Notes: generated by a model from the letters alone, not told the origin. A stretch of 56,895 bases of DNA from Anaerolineae bacterium (GCA_025454525.1 JALOOG010000015.1:1-56895); one strand, 5' to 3'; positions 36,760-45,259 are shown, counted from the stretch's first letter. Numbers and translations are program-made.

Positions 36760-36789
36760 ATTACAATTTCTATAATCAGAATATGCCAA
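36760..36789 (-). promoter_or_regulatory. Putative promoter of the heptose/glycosyltransferase operon
   Basis: Reading leftward, TTGGCA (36784-36789) and TGTAAT (36760-36765), each five of six to the sigma70 consensus, are 18 nt apart and about 58 nt before the first start of the operon. Confidence 0.5.
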
Positions 36790-36870
36790 AATGGAGATTG
36801 TGGGAATGGGTGAGAGGGCGTATCTTCTTCGGTAGTCACATGACCACCTTTGCGTGAAGTTAATATGAGT

Positions 36871-36897
36871 AAAAACGGGACGTAGGTTTACGTCCCA
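36871..36897 (-). terminator. Terminator after the kinase gene
   Basis: GGGACGTA and TACGTCCC form an 8-bp stem with a 4-nt loop, followed leftward by GTTTTT. It ends the kinase/phosphatase/VWA/hydrolase operon just past the kinase stop. Confidence 0.8.
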
Positions 36898-36902
36898 TTT
36901 GG

Positions 36903-38744
36903 TCACACGGTGAGGTAAATTAGACGTTGCTCATTTAGCGCGATTAAACCTTGTCCATAGGCAAACAACCGATCACCCCCATGGATCACTTTTTCCGTTT
37001 GGGGAAACGTGGTTTGTTGTTGGGTTAGCAAGTGTTGTTTGATGACTCCTTGATCCGTCGCAAACAACAGCTGATGGGTCGCATACGTCACGCTATCCAA
37101 CGGGTTAAACAGGTCAATCTCTTGCCGGATTTGTGAGTTCAACAGGTTTCCGTGTAGGTTAAATTCGTCAAGGCGGATCTGTTCAACCCCGTTCAGTTGA
37201 GTGAGTCGTAGTAAGAGCAAGCTGCTTTCGCTAAATTTGACGGTCGCTTCGATCAAAAACTCTCCGCTCATCAATTCTGGTACGGCTAGATCGATTCGTT
37301 CCCCTTGGTTCAAAAGCCAGTAGGTGTATTGATTAAATATTCGGAAATATCCTACGATCCGCTCACGCTTGGGATCAACCCGTAGCCAAGTTTGACCTTC
37401 TACAATGGCCAAGATCGCTTGTTCCACCCATTGATCAAAGCGCATTTCACCGCGCATCAAGTAGCCATTGGATAAGCGGTAAAGTGCCTTGGTGCTGGTG
37501 GCGAATACGCGTTCACGGTTGCCATAGAGTCCGGTGGAAGTTTTGGTCTTTCCTATCGCTTTACCACCGTCGGTATCGATGATAAACAGATCATCCGACT
37601 CGATGTTGGGTGAGATGATGATATAACGGTCAAAAAAACCGTAGGTTGCGTTCGGGATCGCGTTAAAGAGTTCGACTCGTCCGGTTTGTCTTTCTCCCGT
37701 CAAGGTATATAACACCGCTTTTCCGTCTTCATGACAGATCACCCGGATTTCATGATCAACAATCGTCCATGCGACAATTTTACCCGTCGTGCGTAACAAG
37801 GTGCGGGCGTTGGATGCCTGTGCGAGAGTCGCGGCTGGTATTAAAGTAGCACAGTGTGGACAGCGGGCGCGCTGCATCGGGTAAGGCTCACCGCAAAAGG
37901 CGCATTTTCGTAAGGATGCTGCGTAAAGTTGTAATTGATCTAATGGAAATTCTCCTCGATGGCCTTGTGTGAACCATTGATCAAAGACATTTGCGAGATC
38001 ATCGCTCAATAAATCCAGAGAATAGGCGATCTTCGGATAAATCACATCTGCACAGAACACGCTCATCTTTTGATGCGCCCGTTGGGTTAACAATTTGACA
38101 TGGGGATGCACCCCTCCGTAAGGATGTGACAGAAGCAATGATTTAAACAGTAAGACCGCGAACGAGTACCAGTCATGGATCGGTTGAAAGGCCGGTTTTG
38201 CGCCCAGATCGACACCATATAACAACGGATCGATAAAGGCTTCTGTGCCTACTGCACAGGGATATTGCTCAAATTGAAAGCTATCGACATCAATAAAAAG
38301 CAATTCGGAGCCTTTAAACATCAAGTTTAAATCATTCAGATCACCCACCACCATCCCGGCTTGATGAATTTGGCGTAGGGTTTCTCCTGTGGTCATAAAC
38401 AGTTGGCTAATCGCCTGTGTGTTAATCCCGCTAGTTGCTCGGTACTTGCGGGATGCCAGTTGTCGAATTTCGGTATACTCCCCTTCTAGTAGCCGCATGG
38501 TAAAACCAATCACTTGGGGATTACGCTTCTGATTTAGCACTAACTTTTGGGGTGAGATCACGGTTGACGGGAGCGTGGGTGTTTTTGGGAGCATCGCCCG
38601 TAATTTCTGCTCACGTTGGACATCGGGTTTCAGGTAGATCTTAACCGCTTCTTGGCCGCGTTTAAAAACGGTGGCTTCTCCGCCGATGCCAATAGTATCT
38701 TGATTATTAAGGGTGATTTTTTGTCCATCAATCACAATATCCAT
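36903..38744 (-). CDS. YegI-like protein kinase with zinc ribbon and beta-rich C-terminus
   Basis: The N-terminal ~270 residues are a eukaryotic-like kinase: glycine loop GIGGEATVF near 20-28, catalytic loop GDLNDLNLM near 137-145, and DVDSF in place of DFG near 151-155, as in the YegI / TerY-P-associated kinases. A zinc ribbon follows (CAFC and CPHC pairs near 282-305). The last ~290 residues form repeated beta-rich segments, perhaps a propeller. It is the last gene of a module with a PP2C phosphatase (3-nt gap) and a VWA protein. Confidence 0.85.
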   Translation of the reverse strand: MDIVIDGQKITLNNQDTIGIGGEATVFKRGQEAVKIYLKPDVQREQKLRAMLPKTPTLPSTVISPQKLVLNQKRNPQVIGFTMRLLEGEYTEIRQLASRKYRATSGINTQAISQLFMTTGETLRQIHQAGMVVGDLNDLNLMFKGSELLFIDVDSFQFEQYPCAVGTEAFIDPLLYGVDLGAKPAFQPIHDWYSFAVLLFKSLLLSHPYGGVHPHVKLLTQRAHQKMSVFCADVIYPKIAYSLDLLSDDLANVFDQWFTQGHRGEFPLDQLQLYAASLRKCAFCGEPYPMQRARCPHCATLIPAATLAQASNARTLLRTTGKIVAWTIVDHEIRVICHEDGKAVLYTLTGERQTGRVELFNAIPNATYGFFDRYIIISPNIESDDLFIIDTDGGKAIGKTKTSTGLYGNRERVFATSTKALYRLSNGYLMRGEMRFDQWVEQAILAIVEGQTWLRVDPKRERIVGYFRIFNQYTYWLLNQGERIDLAVPELMSGEFLIEATVKFSESSLLLLRLTQLNGVEQIRLDEFNLHGNLLNSQIRQEIDLFNPLDSVTYATHQLLFATDQGVIKQHLLTQQQTTFPQTEKVIHGGDRLFAYGQGLIALNEQRLIYLTV

Positions 38745-38747
38745 CTT

Positions 38748-39452
38748 TTAGTTACCCTTTTCGATCACAATCAAGGTGGTATCGTCTTTAAAGCGACGCT
38801 CTTGATTAGACCAGTAATTGAGCTTACGTTGTAGGCCGCGAGGATGAGATTGCCCCCACAGCTCTGAAACTAGATCTAATTCAAAGCCGTCGCTTCCAAT
38901 GGCGAGGCGTTGCCAATTTTTAGCGAGGGTTTGACACTCAAAGCCGGTGGGGAGCTGATAAGCGGGTGGAAGATGTCCTTTGACCAAGTGATAAGCGAGA
39001 TAAGTCGGCTCATTTTTCTGGTCAATCATGGTCTTAAAGTCATCAATCACCAGCAAACCATCTCCGGCGGTAAACAGCACGCTTGTTTCGTGGTGGATAA
39101 TCACCCCTACTACCGTGAACAAGAGGTATTTCTGTACAAAAATGCGGCGTTGTAGATCCGGCATTAAGGTGCATAAATTCTCTAAAAAGCTTAAGGTGTC
39201 TTGGTAGAGGCATTCGGGAAGATCATGTGCATTATGTCCTTCCTCTAGCAGTTGGGCGGCCCGTCGTGAGAGATATTCGGCACCTAACATCGCTCCGACT
39301 TCAGAGCGTTCCCCTTGACTACAGCCGTCACAGATAATGCCGATGATATAGTCTTCATGTTCGATCAGTGCGTAACTGTCTTGACAATTTGCTTGTCGTA
39401 ACAGGTGATCGCGTCCAATCACTTGGCCGGCTCGTATATGGTAGTTTTGCAT
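38748..39452 (-). CDS. PP2C-family Ser/Thr phosphatase (YegK-like)
   Basis: The 234-residue PP2C-like phosphatase shows the metal-binding aspartates in CQDSY (residues 23-27) and ICDGCSQGERSEVGA near 38-52, a third in TAGDGLLVI near 128-136, and a final KDDTTLIVIE. It is shorter than typical PP2C, as in the YegK / TerY-P group. It presumably reverses phosphorylation by the kinase encoded next to it, possibly on the VWA protein. AAGGA precedes the ATG. Confidence 0.87.
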   Translation of the reverse strand: MQNYHIRAGQVIGRDHLLRQANCQDSYALIEHEDYIIGIICDGCSQGERSEVGAMLGAEYLSRRAAQLLEEGHNAHDLPECLYQDTLSFLENLCTLMPDLQRRIFVQKYLLFTVVGVIIHHETSVLFTAGDGLLVIDDFKTMIDQKNEPTYLAYHLVKGHLPPAYQLPTGFECQTLAKNWQRLAIGSDGFELDLVSELWGQSHPRGLQRKLNYWSNQERRFKDDTTLIVIEKGN

Positions 39453-39474
39453 AAACCTAGGTCCTTTGCGAAAA

Positions 39475-39498
39475 GAATCGCCCTGATTAGGGCGATTC
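39475..39498 (-). terminator. Terminator after the VWA gene
   Basis: GAATCGCCCT and AGGGCGATTC form a 10-bp stem with a 4-nt loop, then TTTT leftward. It lies between the VWA and PP2C genes and could make the phosphatase/kinase genes less expressed than the hydrolase and VWA genes. Confidence 0.75.
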
Positions 39499-39500
39499 GC

Positions 39501-40265
39501 TTAAGGTGTAAAAAAGCCGTTGCCATTGGTATTAATCACACCTTGGCTTGCCCGGATGACACTCCCAGAGATCATCTGTAAGGCTCGGCGGATCTCAGCG
39601 GGACTATTGTTGACCGTCAGCACTTGATTAAAGCCGATGTTTTTAGCGATCTGTTGGAAGGTGGCTGGATGCCCTAAACCGACAAACGCTAAGGTGTAGT
39701 ATTCCTGTTTAATCAGGTCTTGTGAGACGGTGTGTACGGCGGAAGCGGTGTATTTCGATACATTGTCTTCACCGTCGCTAATCACCACGATAATCGCACG
39801 GGTGCGAAGCCCGTTATTGCGTAAATCTTGGCCATAGGCAACGATACCGCGAAAGCCGTCTAAGATCGTGTCATAAAGGGCGGTAGACCCTTGTGGATCG
39901 TAATCCGCTTTGGTTAAGTCTTTCACGCGGTCAATGGGGGTATATCCAAACAGGAGGCGTGGCTGATCAGCGAATTTCCACGCGCTCATCAAGATGCTAT
40001 CGCTGTTTTTGGAGTCATTGAGGGCGCGGGTCATTTGGTTAAACGAGTCGATCACCTCATTGCGTACTCCGCCCATGGATCCGCTTTCGTCAAGGATCAC
40101 CACTAACAAGGTGACATCATCGGTATTCAATTCGTCAATTTGTGCGCCGATACAGCCTAAGGCGGCTTGTCCGTTCAAGTTTTGGATTAGCAGGTCTACG
40201 GATTGGTGACTCATGCCGTTTTGTTGCACATTTTGGAACAGGTTATGTAGATTTTGGCTGCTCAT
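39501..40265 (-). CDS. VWA-domain protein (YegL/TerY-like)
   Basis: The protein is about 254 residues. The VWA domain (~45-230) has an intact metal-ion-dependent adhesion site: DESGSMGG near residues 59-66, a Thr/Ser region with DPQGSTALYD near 123-132, and the later Asp in ISDGEDN. It has no signal peptide, so it is cytoplasmic. The ATG at 40265 is chosen for the GGAG upstream; 40280 is the alternative. It fits the TerY/YegL member of the kinase-phosphatase-VWA triad. Confidence 0.87.
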   Translation of the reverse strand: MSSQNLHNLFQNVQQNGMSHQSVDLLIQNLNGQAALGCIGAQIDELNTDDVTLLVVILDESGSMGGVRNEVIDSFNQMTRALNDSKNSDSILMSAWKFADQPRLLFGYTPIDRVKDLTKADYDPQGSTALYDTILDGFRGIVAYGQDLRNNGLRTRAIIVVISDGEDNVSKYTASAVHTVSQDLIKQEYYTLAFVGLGHPATFQQIAKNIGFNQVLTVNNSPAEIRRALQMISGSVIRASQGVINTNGNGFFTP

Positions 40266-40282
40266 CTTTGCATACTCCATTT

Positions 40283-41197
40283 TTAACCAATTGCATCGGT
40301 TGATTGAACGAGTTTCATACCTTGTGCCACAAATTGAGCGATTTGGGCTTCGGTTTGAGTTTCAAAGCCGGCAATCGATGAGGTGCAGTCGTCTAAGAAC
40401 CGCAATTTGCGGATCACCTCTGGATTGTTGGCAAAGTGACGCATTACGGAGCGCATGGTTTCGAGGACACAATGACTCCGGGCTTGTCCGGCGATGTAGA
40501 TCAAGTCGAATTGGGTCAACATATCTAAGAAGCGTGTGTTGAGACCGCCTTCAGGGTGTTTGCTGTATTTCACTTCTGGTTCCACGACGGAATAAAATTC
40601 GGTATGGGCAATCGTGCCTTTCGTGAGATAAGTTGGTTGGGCCATGCGTGCGCCGCTGTGATACATAATCGCTTCCGAGAGTGCCGGAACGAGCGAGCGC
40701 CCGTTTGTACCTTCCATACAATGAAAGGGCCAGATCATCAATTGTTTTTTGCCGTGTTGTTCTAATTCTTCCAAGTAACGGATCGACCAGACTGGTTCGG
40801 TCGTCGGTTGCCATATCCCTTTACGCACGTCTTCCGCGCTAATCACTGTAAAAGGTGCGGGATGTTTCCCGTTTGAATCACGCCACCATGACGGGTAGAA
40901 GATCTGGAAGGGGGTGTGGGTATCCAGTGAGGCCGCGATTTGGGTGATTTGATGCACATTTTGATAGATCCATTGAAGGGTGCGGCGGGTGTCTTCAAGT
41001 GCATTCGGCACGGTCAAGCGTCCAATCGGCGCGGGGAACACAAAATCGACCTGCACATCGATCAACCAAGCCAAGACACGCGGGCTATCTTTGCTGGCGG
41101 GACGTTGGAATGAGGCGAGACCGGACTCATAAGCGGCTTGGAAATTGGGTTCATAGATCTGATCAACATTTGGGATGTGGAGTTGGTTGAAAGTCAT
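40283..41197 (-). CDS. Isochorismatase-like cysteine hydrolase
   Basis: The 304-residue member of the isochorismatase/nicotinamidase superfamily has the catalytic triad assignable as Asp in LIDVQVDF near 46-53, Lys in LTKGT near 189-193, and nucleophile Cys in RSHCVLE near 238. It is longer than plain nicotinamidases (~200 residues). It is the first gene of the operon with the VWA, PP2C and kinase genes; the next start is 17 nt on. AGGAGC precedes the ATG and partly overlaps a long inverted repeat. The substrate is unknown; a nicotinamide-like amide or a nucleotide-derived molecule is possible. Confidence 0.85.
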   Translation of the reverse strand: MTFNQLHIPNVDQIYEPNFQAAYESGLASFQRPASKDSPRVLAWLIDVQVDFVFPAPIGRLTVPNALEDTRRTLQWIYQNVHQITQIAASLDTHTPFQIFYPSWWRDSNGKHPAPFTVISAEDVRKGIWQPTTEPVWSIRYLEELEQHGKKQLMIWPFHCMEGTNGRSLVPALSEAIMYHSGARMAQPTYLTKGTIAHTEFYSVVEPEVKYSKHPEGGLNTRFLDMLTQFDLIYIAGQARSHCVLETMRSVMRHFANNPEVIRKLRFLDDCTSSIAGFETQTEAQIAQFVAQGMKLVQSTDAIG

Positions 41198-41209
41198 AAT
41201 CGTTCTGCT

Positions 41210-41241
41210 CCTATCGGCGTAAACTTGTTTATACCGATAGG
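41210..41241 (-). promoter_or_regulatory. 32-bp near-perfect palindrome overlapping the hydrolase ribosome site
   Basis: CCTATCGG...CCGATAGG with inner GTAAAC/GTTTAT arms gives 13 of 15 paired positions on each side of a 2-nt centre. In the leftward mRNA the end of the dyad contains the AGG of the AGGAG ribosome site, 10 nt before the ATG at 41197. It could be an operator or a translation-controlling hairpin. Confidence 0.55.
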
Positions 41242-41295
41242 ATAGACGACCGATCTCAATTTGGGCTTTTTAAGTTCGGGAAGTTGTCTGAAAAA

Positions 41296-41313
41296 ATCCT
41301 GTACAATCAGGAC
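41296..41313 (-). terminator. Weak terminator overlapping the AfsR-like gene end
   Basis: GTCCTG and CAGGAT pair around a 6-nt loop and are followed leftward by a run of Ts. The stem includes the TGA stop codon of the gene. Confidence 0.5.
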
Positions 41314-43910
41314 AACAGCTGTTTAAGCTCTGTTAAACTCGGTTGGTCAATCGTCAAGGACTCTAATAGGCTGCGATGCGCTCCTACCACCCCGGCCTGA
41401 TTGCAGATCGTCACGGCGGCGGCGTAGTCTTTTTGGGCATTCTCTAGCGCGGCCGGTTGTGTGAGGGCGAGTCCGGCGTTGGCGAGTCCGCGGGCATAAC
41501 GCACGCGATACAGCCCCGGCGTAAATTCTAGCAATTGATCGGCTGTTTGAATCGCTTGGATAAACACTTCTTCGGAAGGTCGTCCAAGGCGGGTAAAGAT
41601 CACCCCTTGTAGGGCCAAAACCGACGGCTGATTTACAGGGACTTCCTCATTTTGTGAGATCTGCCGGATTACCCGTTCCGCCGACTCCAGATCGCCGGAT
41701 AGCAGGTACGCGGTTGCAAGGTAACTTCCCTTGTAACTGGTCTCGCGTTGGGCGTGATTCTTGTCTGCAATGATCAGCGACTCGTGAAGCAGTCGAATAG
41801 CCTCGTTATAATTCTTTTGGGCCATTCGCACGACTCCCAGATCCCCGACGTTGACCGCATACCCATATTCATCGCCGATCTGTTGAAAGATCGTCAATGC
41901 CTGCTCAAAGTTAGCCGCGGCAGCATCATAATCACCGCGCAAATAGGACACCCACCCTAGCCCACCTTGGGCGTTGGCAATTCCGGCGATGTCTTGTACC
42001 CGTTCAAATTGTCGGATCGCCTCCTGAAAATAATTTTGTGCGTCACTAAACAGCCCTAGATCGTATTTAATCCATGCAAGGTTATTGGCAGCGAGTGCCA
42101 GATCCCCAGTTTCATCGGTGAGGATTGCAATTTGATACGCCTTTTGGTAACAAGCTTCTGCCTCATGAAAGCGTCCGATGCCTTGATAGGATTCCCCGGT
42201 TCGTAGCAAGATTTGACGTGACCACCGTGCATCGTCTACCTTGTCGATTAATTTCAAGTAACGTTCGTTAAGCGCGGCGTAGTATCCCCAACGTGAGAGG
42301 TAACGTAGATCAAGATCAATGAGCAGTTGTGCGGCTTCGCTGTAATCGCCTGCGTAGATCAGGTGATCAATCTCTCGTAAGTGATAGTAGAGTGCGTCAA
42401 CGTGTTCGCTTTGGATTTCGTCGGTTTGATGTTTGCGGTAGACCCTAGAGATCTCTCGATGCACCTTTGCGAGGTAATAATCTGGGTTTTCTTGGGCATT
42501 TTGTGGGATGCGTGAATAGCAATAGGCTAAATCAATCGCATGAGTTGAGAGTCGTCCGGTCGCTGGGTTATACCGTAGAAAAAAAGAGCGCACCAGACGA
42601 TTTAAAATCGTGCGTACTTGAGTCGGAGCTAGGTAAGCGTTGGCGGCATCGCTAATCATTTCCGCGGTAATCGGTTGTTCAAAGGCGGCCACGATCTCCA
42701 TGACTCGTAGCCAAGTCGGATCCAATTGCGAGAGGATGCTGTGAACCACACTTTCATTGACTTCGCCGGCCAGTAGCCCTTGATCATCAATCAACGCTTG
42801 GGGTGTCAGGATCGGATTTTCCAATAGGAATCCGGCGGCGGCCTCTAAGGCACGCGGATACCCTCCGGTGCGTTGCGAGATTTCGTGTAAGAGTTGGCTA
42901 TTTGCATCGCGGAGTCCGGCGCTGCCGTCTGGGTCACAATTGCTAAGGAGTTGTGCGCCTTCAGTTGGGGATAATCCGCGCTCTAACGGGATGATCCGTT
43001 CCCAGACTTTGGCGGCTCTGGGCAATGCGACGGGTTCGCGACTGGTGACGATGATTCGCAACGAACTACTTTGTTGTAGGGTCATGCGTAAGAGCAGTTC
43101 TAGCGCTTCGTCTTCTAATTCCCCGGTTGCCGTCTGATAAGTTTCAAGATTGTCTAACAGTAGGATGTAATTTCCACCGTTAATTGCATCCAATAGCGCG
43201 GTAATTTGTTGCGCGATATGAGATTTATCGCCAAGCAGTGTTTCTGGCATCCATTCGGTGTCTTCAAGCAATTTTTTAAAATCGGTGAGGATGCGTAGTA
43301 AGTTAATGCCGGTGCTGGTGGCACTTAATAAGATCATGCCATCAAAACGGGTAGACAGGTCGGAGCTTAGGATGTCATTTAAGACTTTGCAGACAAGCGC
43401 TGTTTTCCCGATACCGCCGCGTCCGTATATGCTAATCAAGCGTGCTTTCTCTTCTAACAGGTGTACCAGATCCGCTTGTTCTTTATCGCGTCCTACGTAA
43501 CGTGAGTCGATCAGTTGTGGGAATGGGTTAATCACGGTGAGCCGTTTAATCTTAGTGGGTGTATTTATTCCCGGAGCATCGATCAGTCGCTTACTTCCTT
43601 CTCGTTGAAGTCGATAGCCTATTCCCGGTTCAGTGAGGATGTATTGTGGTTCAGCCGGATTTTCTTCTAATTTACGCCGTAGGCGGCTGATATAGGTATG
43701 TACATAATCGCTTTCGGTGCGATATTCATCTCCCCATACCCGTTTGAGTAAGGTTTCATGGCTTAGCACCTGATTTTTGTGGCGGATGAGTTCAGTTAAT
43801 AGAGACCATTCCGTCGGAGTGAGTCGGATCGATTTTCCATTGCGGGTAATGCGATATGCAGATAGATCGATGTCAAGATCACCGATCTCAATCCTTTCAG
43901 GTTGGGACAT
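41307..43910 (-). CDS. AfsR-like regulator: OmpR-type HTH, NB-ARC ATPase, TPR array
   Basis: The 867-residue STAND regulator has an OmpR/PhoB-type winged-helix DNA-binding domain (~8-105; TPTEWSLLTEL, YVHTYISRLRRKLEE, GIGYRL). An NB-ARC ATPase follows (~140-430) with Walker A GRGGIGKT near 162-169 and LLLDNLE as Walker B near 248, then a TPR array (~540-850) with repeats such as FHEAEACYQKAY and YNEAIRLLHESL. Such proteins activate transcription after ligand binding. The target is unknown. An ATG at 43910 and a GTG one codon earlier are both possible starts. Confidence 0.92.
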   Translation of the reverse strand: MSQPERIEIGDLDIDLSAYRITRNGKSIRLTPTEWSLLTELIRHKNQVLSHETLLKRVWGDEYRTESDYVHTYISRLRRKLEENPAEPQYILTEPGIGYRLQREGSKRLIDAPGINTPTKIKRLTVINPFPQLIDSRYVGRDKEQADLVHLLEEKARLISIYGRGGIGKTALVCKVLNDILSSDLSTRFDGMILLSATSTGINLLRILTDFKKLLEDTEWMPETLLGDKSHIAQQITALLDAINGGNYILLLDNLETYQTATGELEDEALELLLRMTLQQSSSLRIIVTSREPVALPRAAKVWERIIPLERGLSPTEGAQLLSNCDPDGSAGLRDANSQLLHEISQRTGGYPRALEAAAGFLLENPILTPQALIDDQGLLAGEVNESVVHSILSQLDPTWLRVMEIVAAFEQPITAEMISDAANAYLAPTQVRTILNRLVRSFFLRYNPATGRLSTHAIDLAYCYSRIPQNAQENPDYYLAKVHREISRVYRKHQTDEIQSEHVDALYYHLREIDHLIYAGDYSEAAQLLIDLDLRYLSRWGYYAALNERYLKLIDKVDDARWSRQILLRTGESYQGIGRFHEAEACYQKAYQIAILTDETGDLALAANNLAWIKYDLGLFSDAQNYFQEAIRQFERVQDIAGIANAQGGLGWVSYLRGDYDAAAANFEQALTIFQQIGDEYGYAVNVGDLGVVRMAQKNYNEAIRLLHESLIIADKNHAQRETSYKGSYLATAYLLSGDLESAERVIRQISQNEEVPVNQPSVLALQGVIFTRLGRPSEEVFIQAIQTADQLLEFTPGLYRVRYARGLANAGLALTQPAALENAQKDYAAAVTICNQAGVVGAHRSLLESLTIDQPSLTELKQLLS

Positions 43911-43942
43911 CACATTTTACTGCCTTCATCAGATCATTGGGT

Positions 43943-43981
43943 TAAAAACGGATCTTACCCGATTGCTTTCAGGTAAGATCG
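43943..43981 (-). terminator. Terminator after the TPR membrane-anchor gene
   Basis: GATCTTACC and GGTAAGATC form a 9-bp stem with a 12-nt loop, followed leftward by CGTTTTTAA. It lies just after the stop of the gene at 43995. Confidence 0.75.
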
Positions 43982-43994
43982 TTCCTATATGGGT

Positions 43995-44915
43995 TCACAT
44001 TGGGCGGAAACGGGCGCGAAATTCCGCAGTGGTTATTTCGCCATTGCTGTATTGTTGGGCGACACTGAGTGGAATCGCGCCATTGACCAGTTCGCGATTA
44101 TTTTGCTGGCAGTTCACCACGCGCACCCCTATTGCTTCGGCTTCGGTGCTAATGATGCTATTTTGACCGGCTAGGATCTCCATCACGTTAAACAAAGTAT
44201 TGATGACTTCGGAAGGCGTGCTACACACCGAGACGGTCAGCGTTTGTCCGGCTGAGGTGGTTTCAATGCTAGGAGTCTCACTGCCTGGTGCAAGCGCATA
44301 GCCTCCTAAGGCCGAGATCACTGCGCTTTCTGCTCCGGAGGCATTACTTGGTGTGGAGGTCGGGAAAGTGCTATTGACGGTTGGAGTCAGATTATTCGCA
44401 ATGGAAGGCGGTGTACTTGTGGGGGTCACGTTATTATTATTCAACACTGATAGCAGCGCGATCCCAATCACCACCAAGATTATCGCCCCTACCCCTATCA
44501 TCAATAACCAACGGCGGTTAGTTGATTCGATTGGAGAGTCTTCACTGTCGAAATCATCCTCAAAGTCATCTTCGTCCAGATCATCGAGAAAATCAGGCGT
44601 TGTATTTGCTCGGATCGGTTCGATGCGTGCTGGAATCGTCATCGCCGCCGTTGGTGTAGACGGTTGGGTGACTTTGGACAATTGTGCTTGAAGTGATTTT
44701 GCACCCGGATACGCAGGATCTAGTGCGAGGACTTTTTCAAGGGCGCGTTGTCCTTCGGCCGGTTCAGCGACAGCGTGAGCGTATAACCACCATGCGTCTA
44801 CATCATCGGGATGGGCGGCGAGGTAACGATCAAGTAAAGTACGCGCCTCACCCAACTGTTCGTTCTCGATGAGTTGAAACGCTCGTGTTAGTTCTGGATG
44901 GGTGGTATCACTCAT
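43995..44915 (-). CDS. Membrane-anchored TPR protein
   Basis: The 306-residue protein has an N-terminal TPR-like pair (~5-70), an acidic linker (DDLDEDDFEDDFDSED near 110-125), one membrane helix (~135-158), a Ser/Thr/Pro-rich spacer, and a C-terminal extracellular domain of ~110 residues that I do not recognise. The TPR part should be cytoplasmic and the C-terminal part outside. The ATG at 44915 has GGGAG upstream; the longer open frame to 45014 overlaps the tRNA-Leu terminator. Confidence 0.8.
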   Translation of the reverse strand: MSDTTHPELTRAFQLIENEQLGEARTLLDRYLAAHPDDVDAWWLYAHAVAEPAEGQRALEKVLALDPAYPGAKSLQAQLSKVTQPSTPTAAMTIPARIEPIRANTTPDFLDDLDEDDFEDDFDSEDSPIESTNRRWLLMIGVGAIILVVIGIALLSVLNNNNVTPTSTPPSIANNLTPTVNSTFPTSTPSNASGAESAVISALGGYALAPGSETPSIETTSAGQTLTVSVCSTPSEVINTLFNVMEILAGQNSIISTEAEAIGVRVVNCQQNNRELVNGAIPLSVAQQYSNGEITTAEFRARFRPM

Positions 44916-44996
44916 CGCGGAGGTCTCCCTGTAGGTGTATCTCGTCACACAATGCTTTGAGTTTACATCTAAGCTTAACGTCTCGCAAGCGGCGAC

Positions 44997-45030
44997 AAAA
45001 AACCCACTTCTCATTTGAAAAGTGGGTTTT
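44997..45030. terminator. Bidirectional terminator after tRNA-Leu
   Basis: AAAACCCACTT and AAGTGGGTTTT form an 11-bp stem with a 10-nt loop and a T-tract leftward, directly downstream of the minus-strand tRNA-Leu. Confidence 0.85.
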
Positions 45031-45040
45031 AGTTTAGGTG

Positions 45041-45122
45041 TGCCTTGGAGAGGACTCGAACCTCCACCCCGTGAAGGACATGGCCCTCAACCATGCGCGT
45101 CTGCCAGTTCCGCCACCAAGGC
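45041..45122 (-). tRNA. tRNA-Leu (anticodon GAG)
   Basis: On the minus strand GCCTTGG pairs with CCAAGGC as acceptor stem. The D-arm carries the GTGGCGGAACTGGCAGACGC pattern of tRNA-Leu, the anticodon stem is CATGG/CCATG with loop TTGAGGG (anticodon GAG), a long class-II variable arm follows, then GGTTCGAGTCC in the T-arm. No CCA is encoded. Confidence 0.95.
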
Positions 45123-45259
45123 AATCAATAATATGGATTATACGGAGAATGATCGTCCTGTCAATCCCGTGATTCTTTGGTAAAGTTTGCTAAAATATCC
45201 CCTTGTGAGCTTGGGCGCGCGGTGCGCCTTTTTTGATGTGATGACGAGGACTGAAGCGA

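Noticed and set aside
36703-36906. 68 extra residues at the start of the GT4-like gene
   Set aside because: They would cross a clear terminator hairpin and the best promoter; AAGGATC marks the ATG at 36702.
36903-41197. Tellurium-resistance operon
   Set aside because: Only the kinase/phosphatase/VWA part is present; no TerB, TerC, TerD or TerZ homologue is seen.
44353-44691. 112-residue plus-strand ORF opposite the TPR membrane protein
   Set aside because: It is the antisense shadow of the Ser/Thr/Pro and acidic repeats of the real gene.
44916-45014. Extended start of the membrane-anchored TPR protein
   Set aside because: The extra part runs into the tRNA-Leu terminator; GGGAG fits the ATG at 44915.
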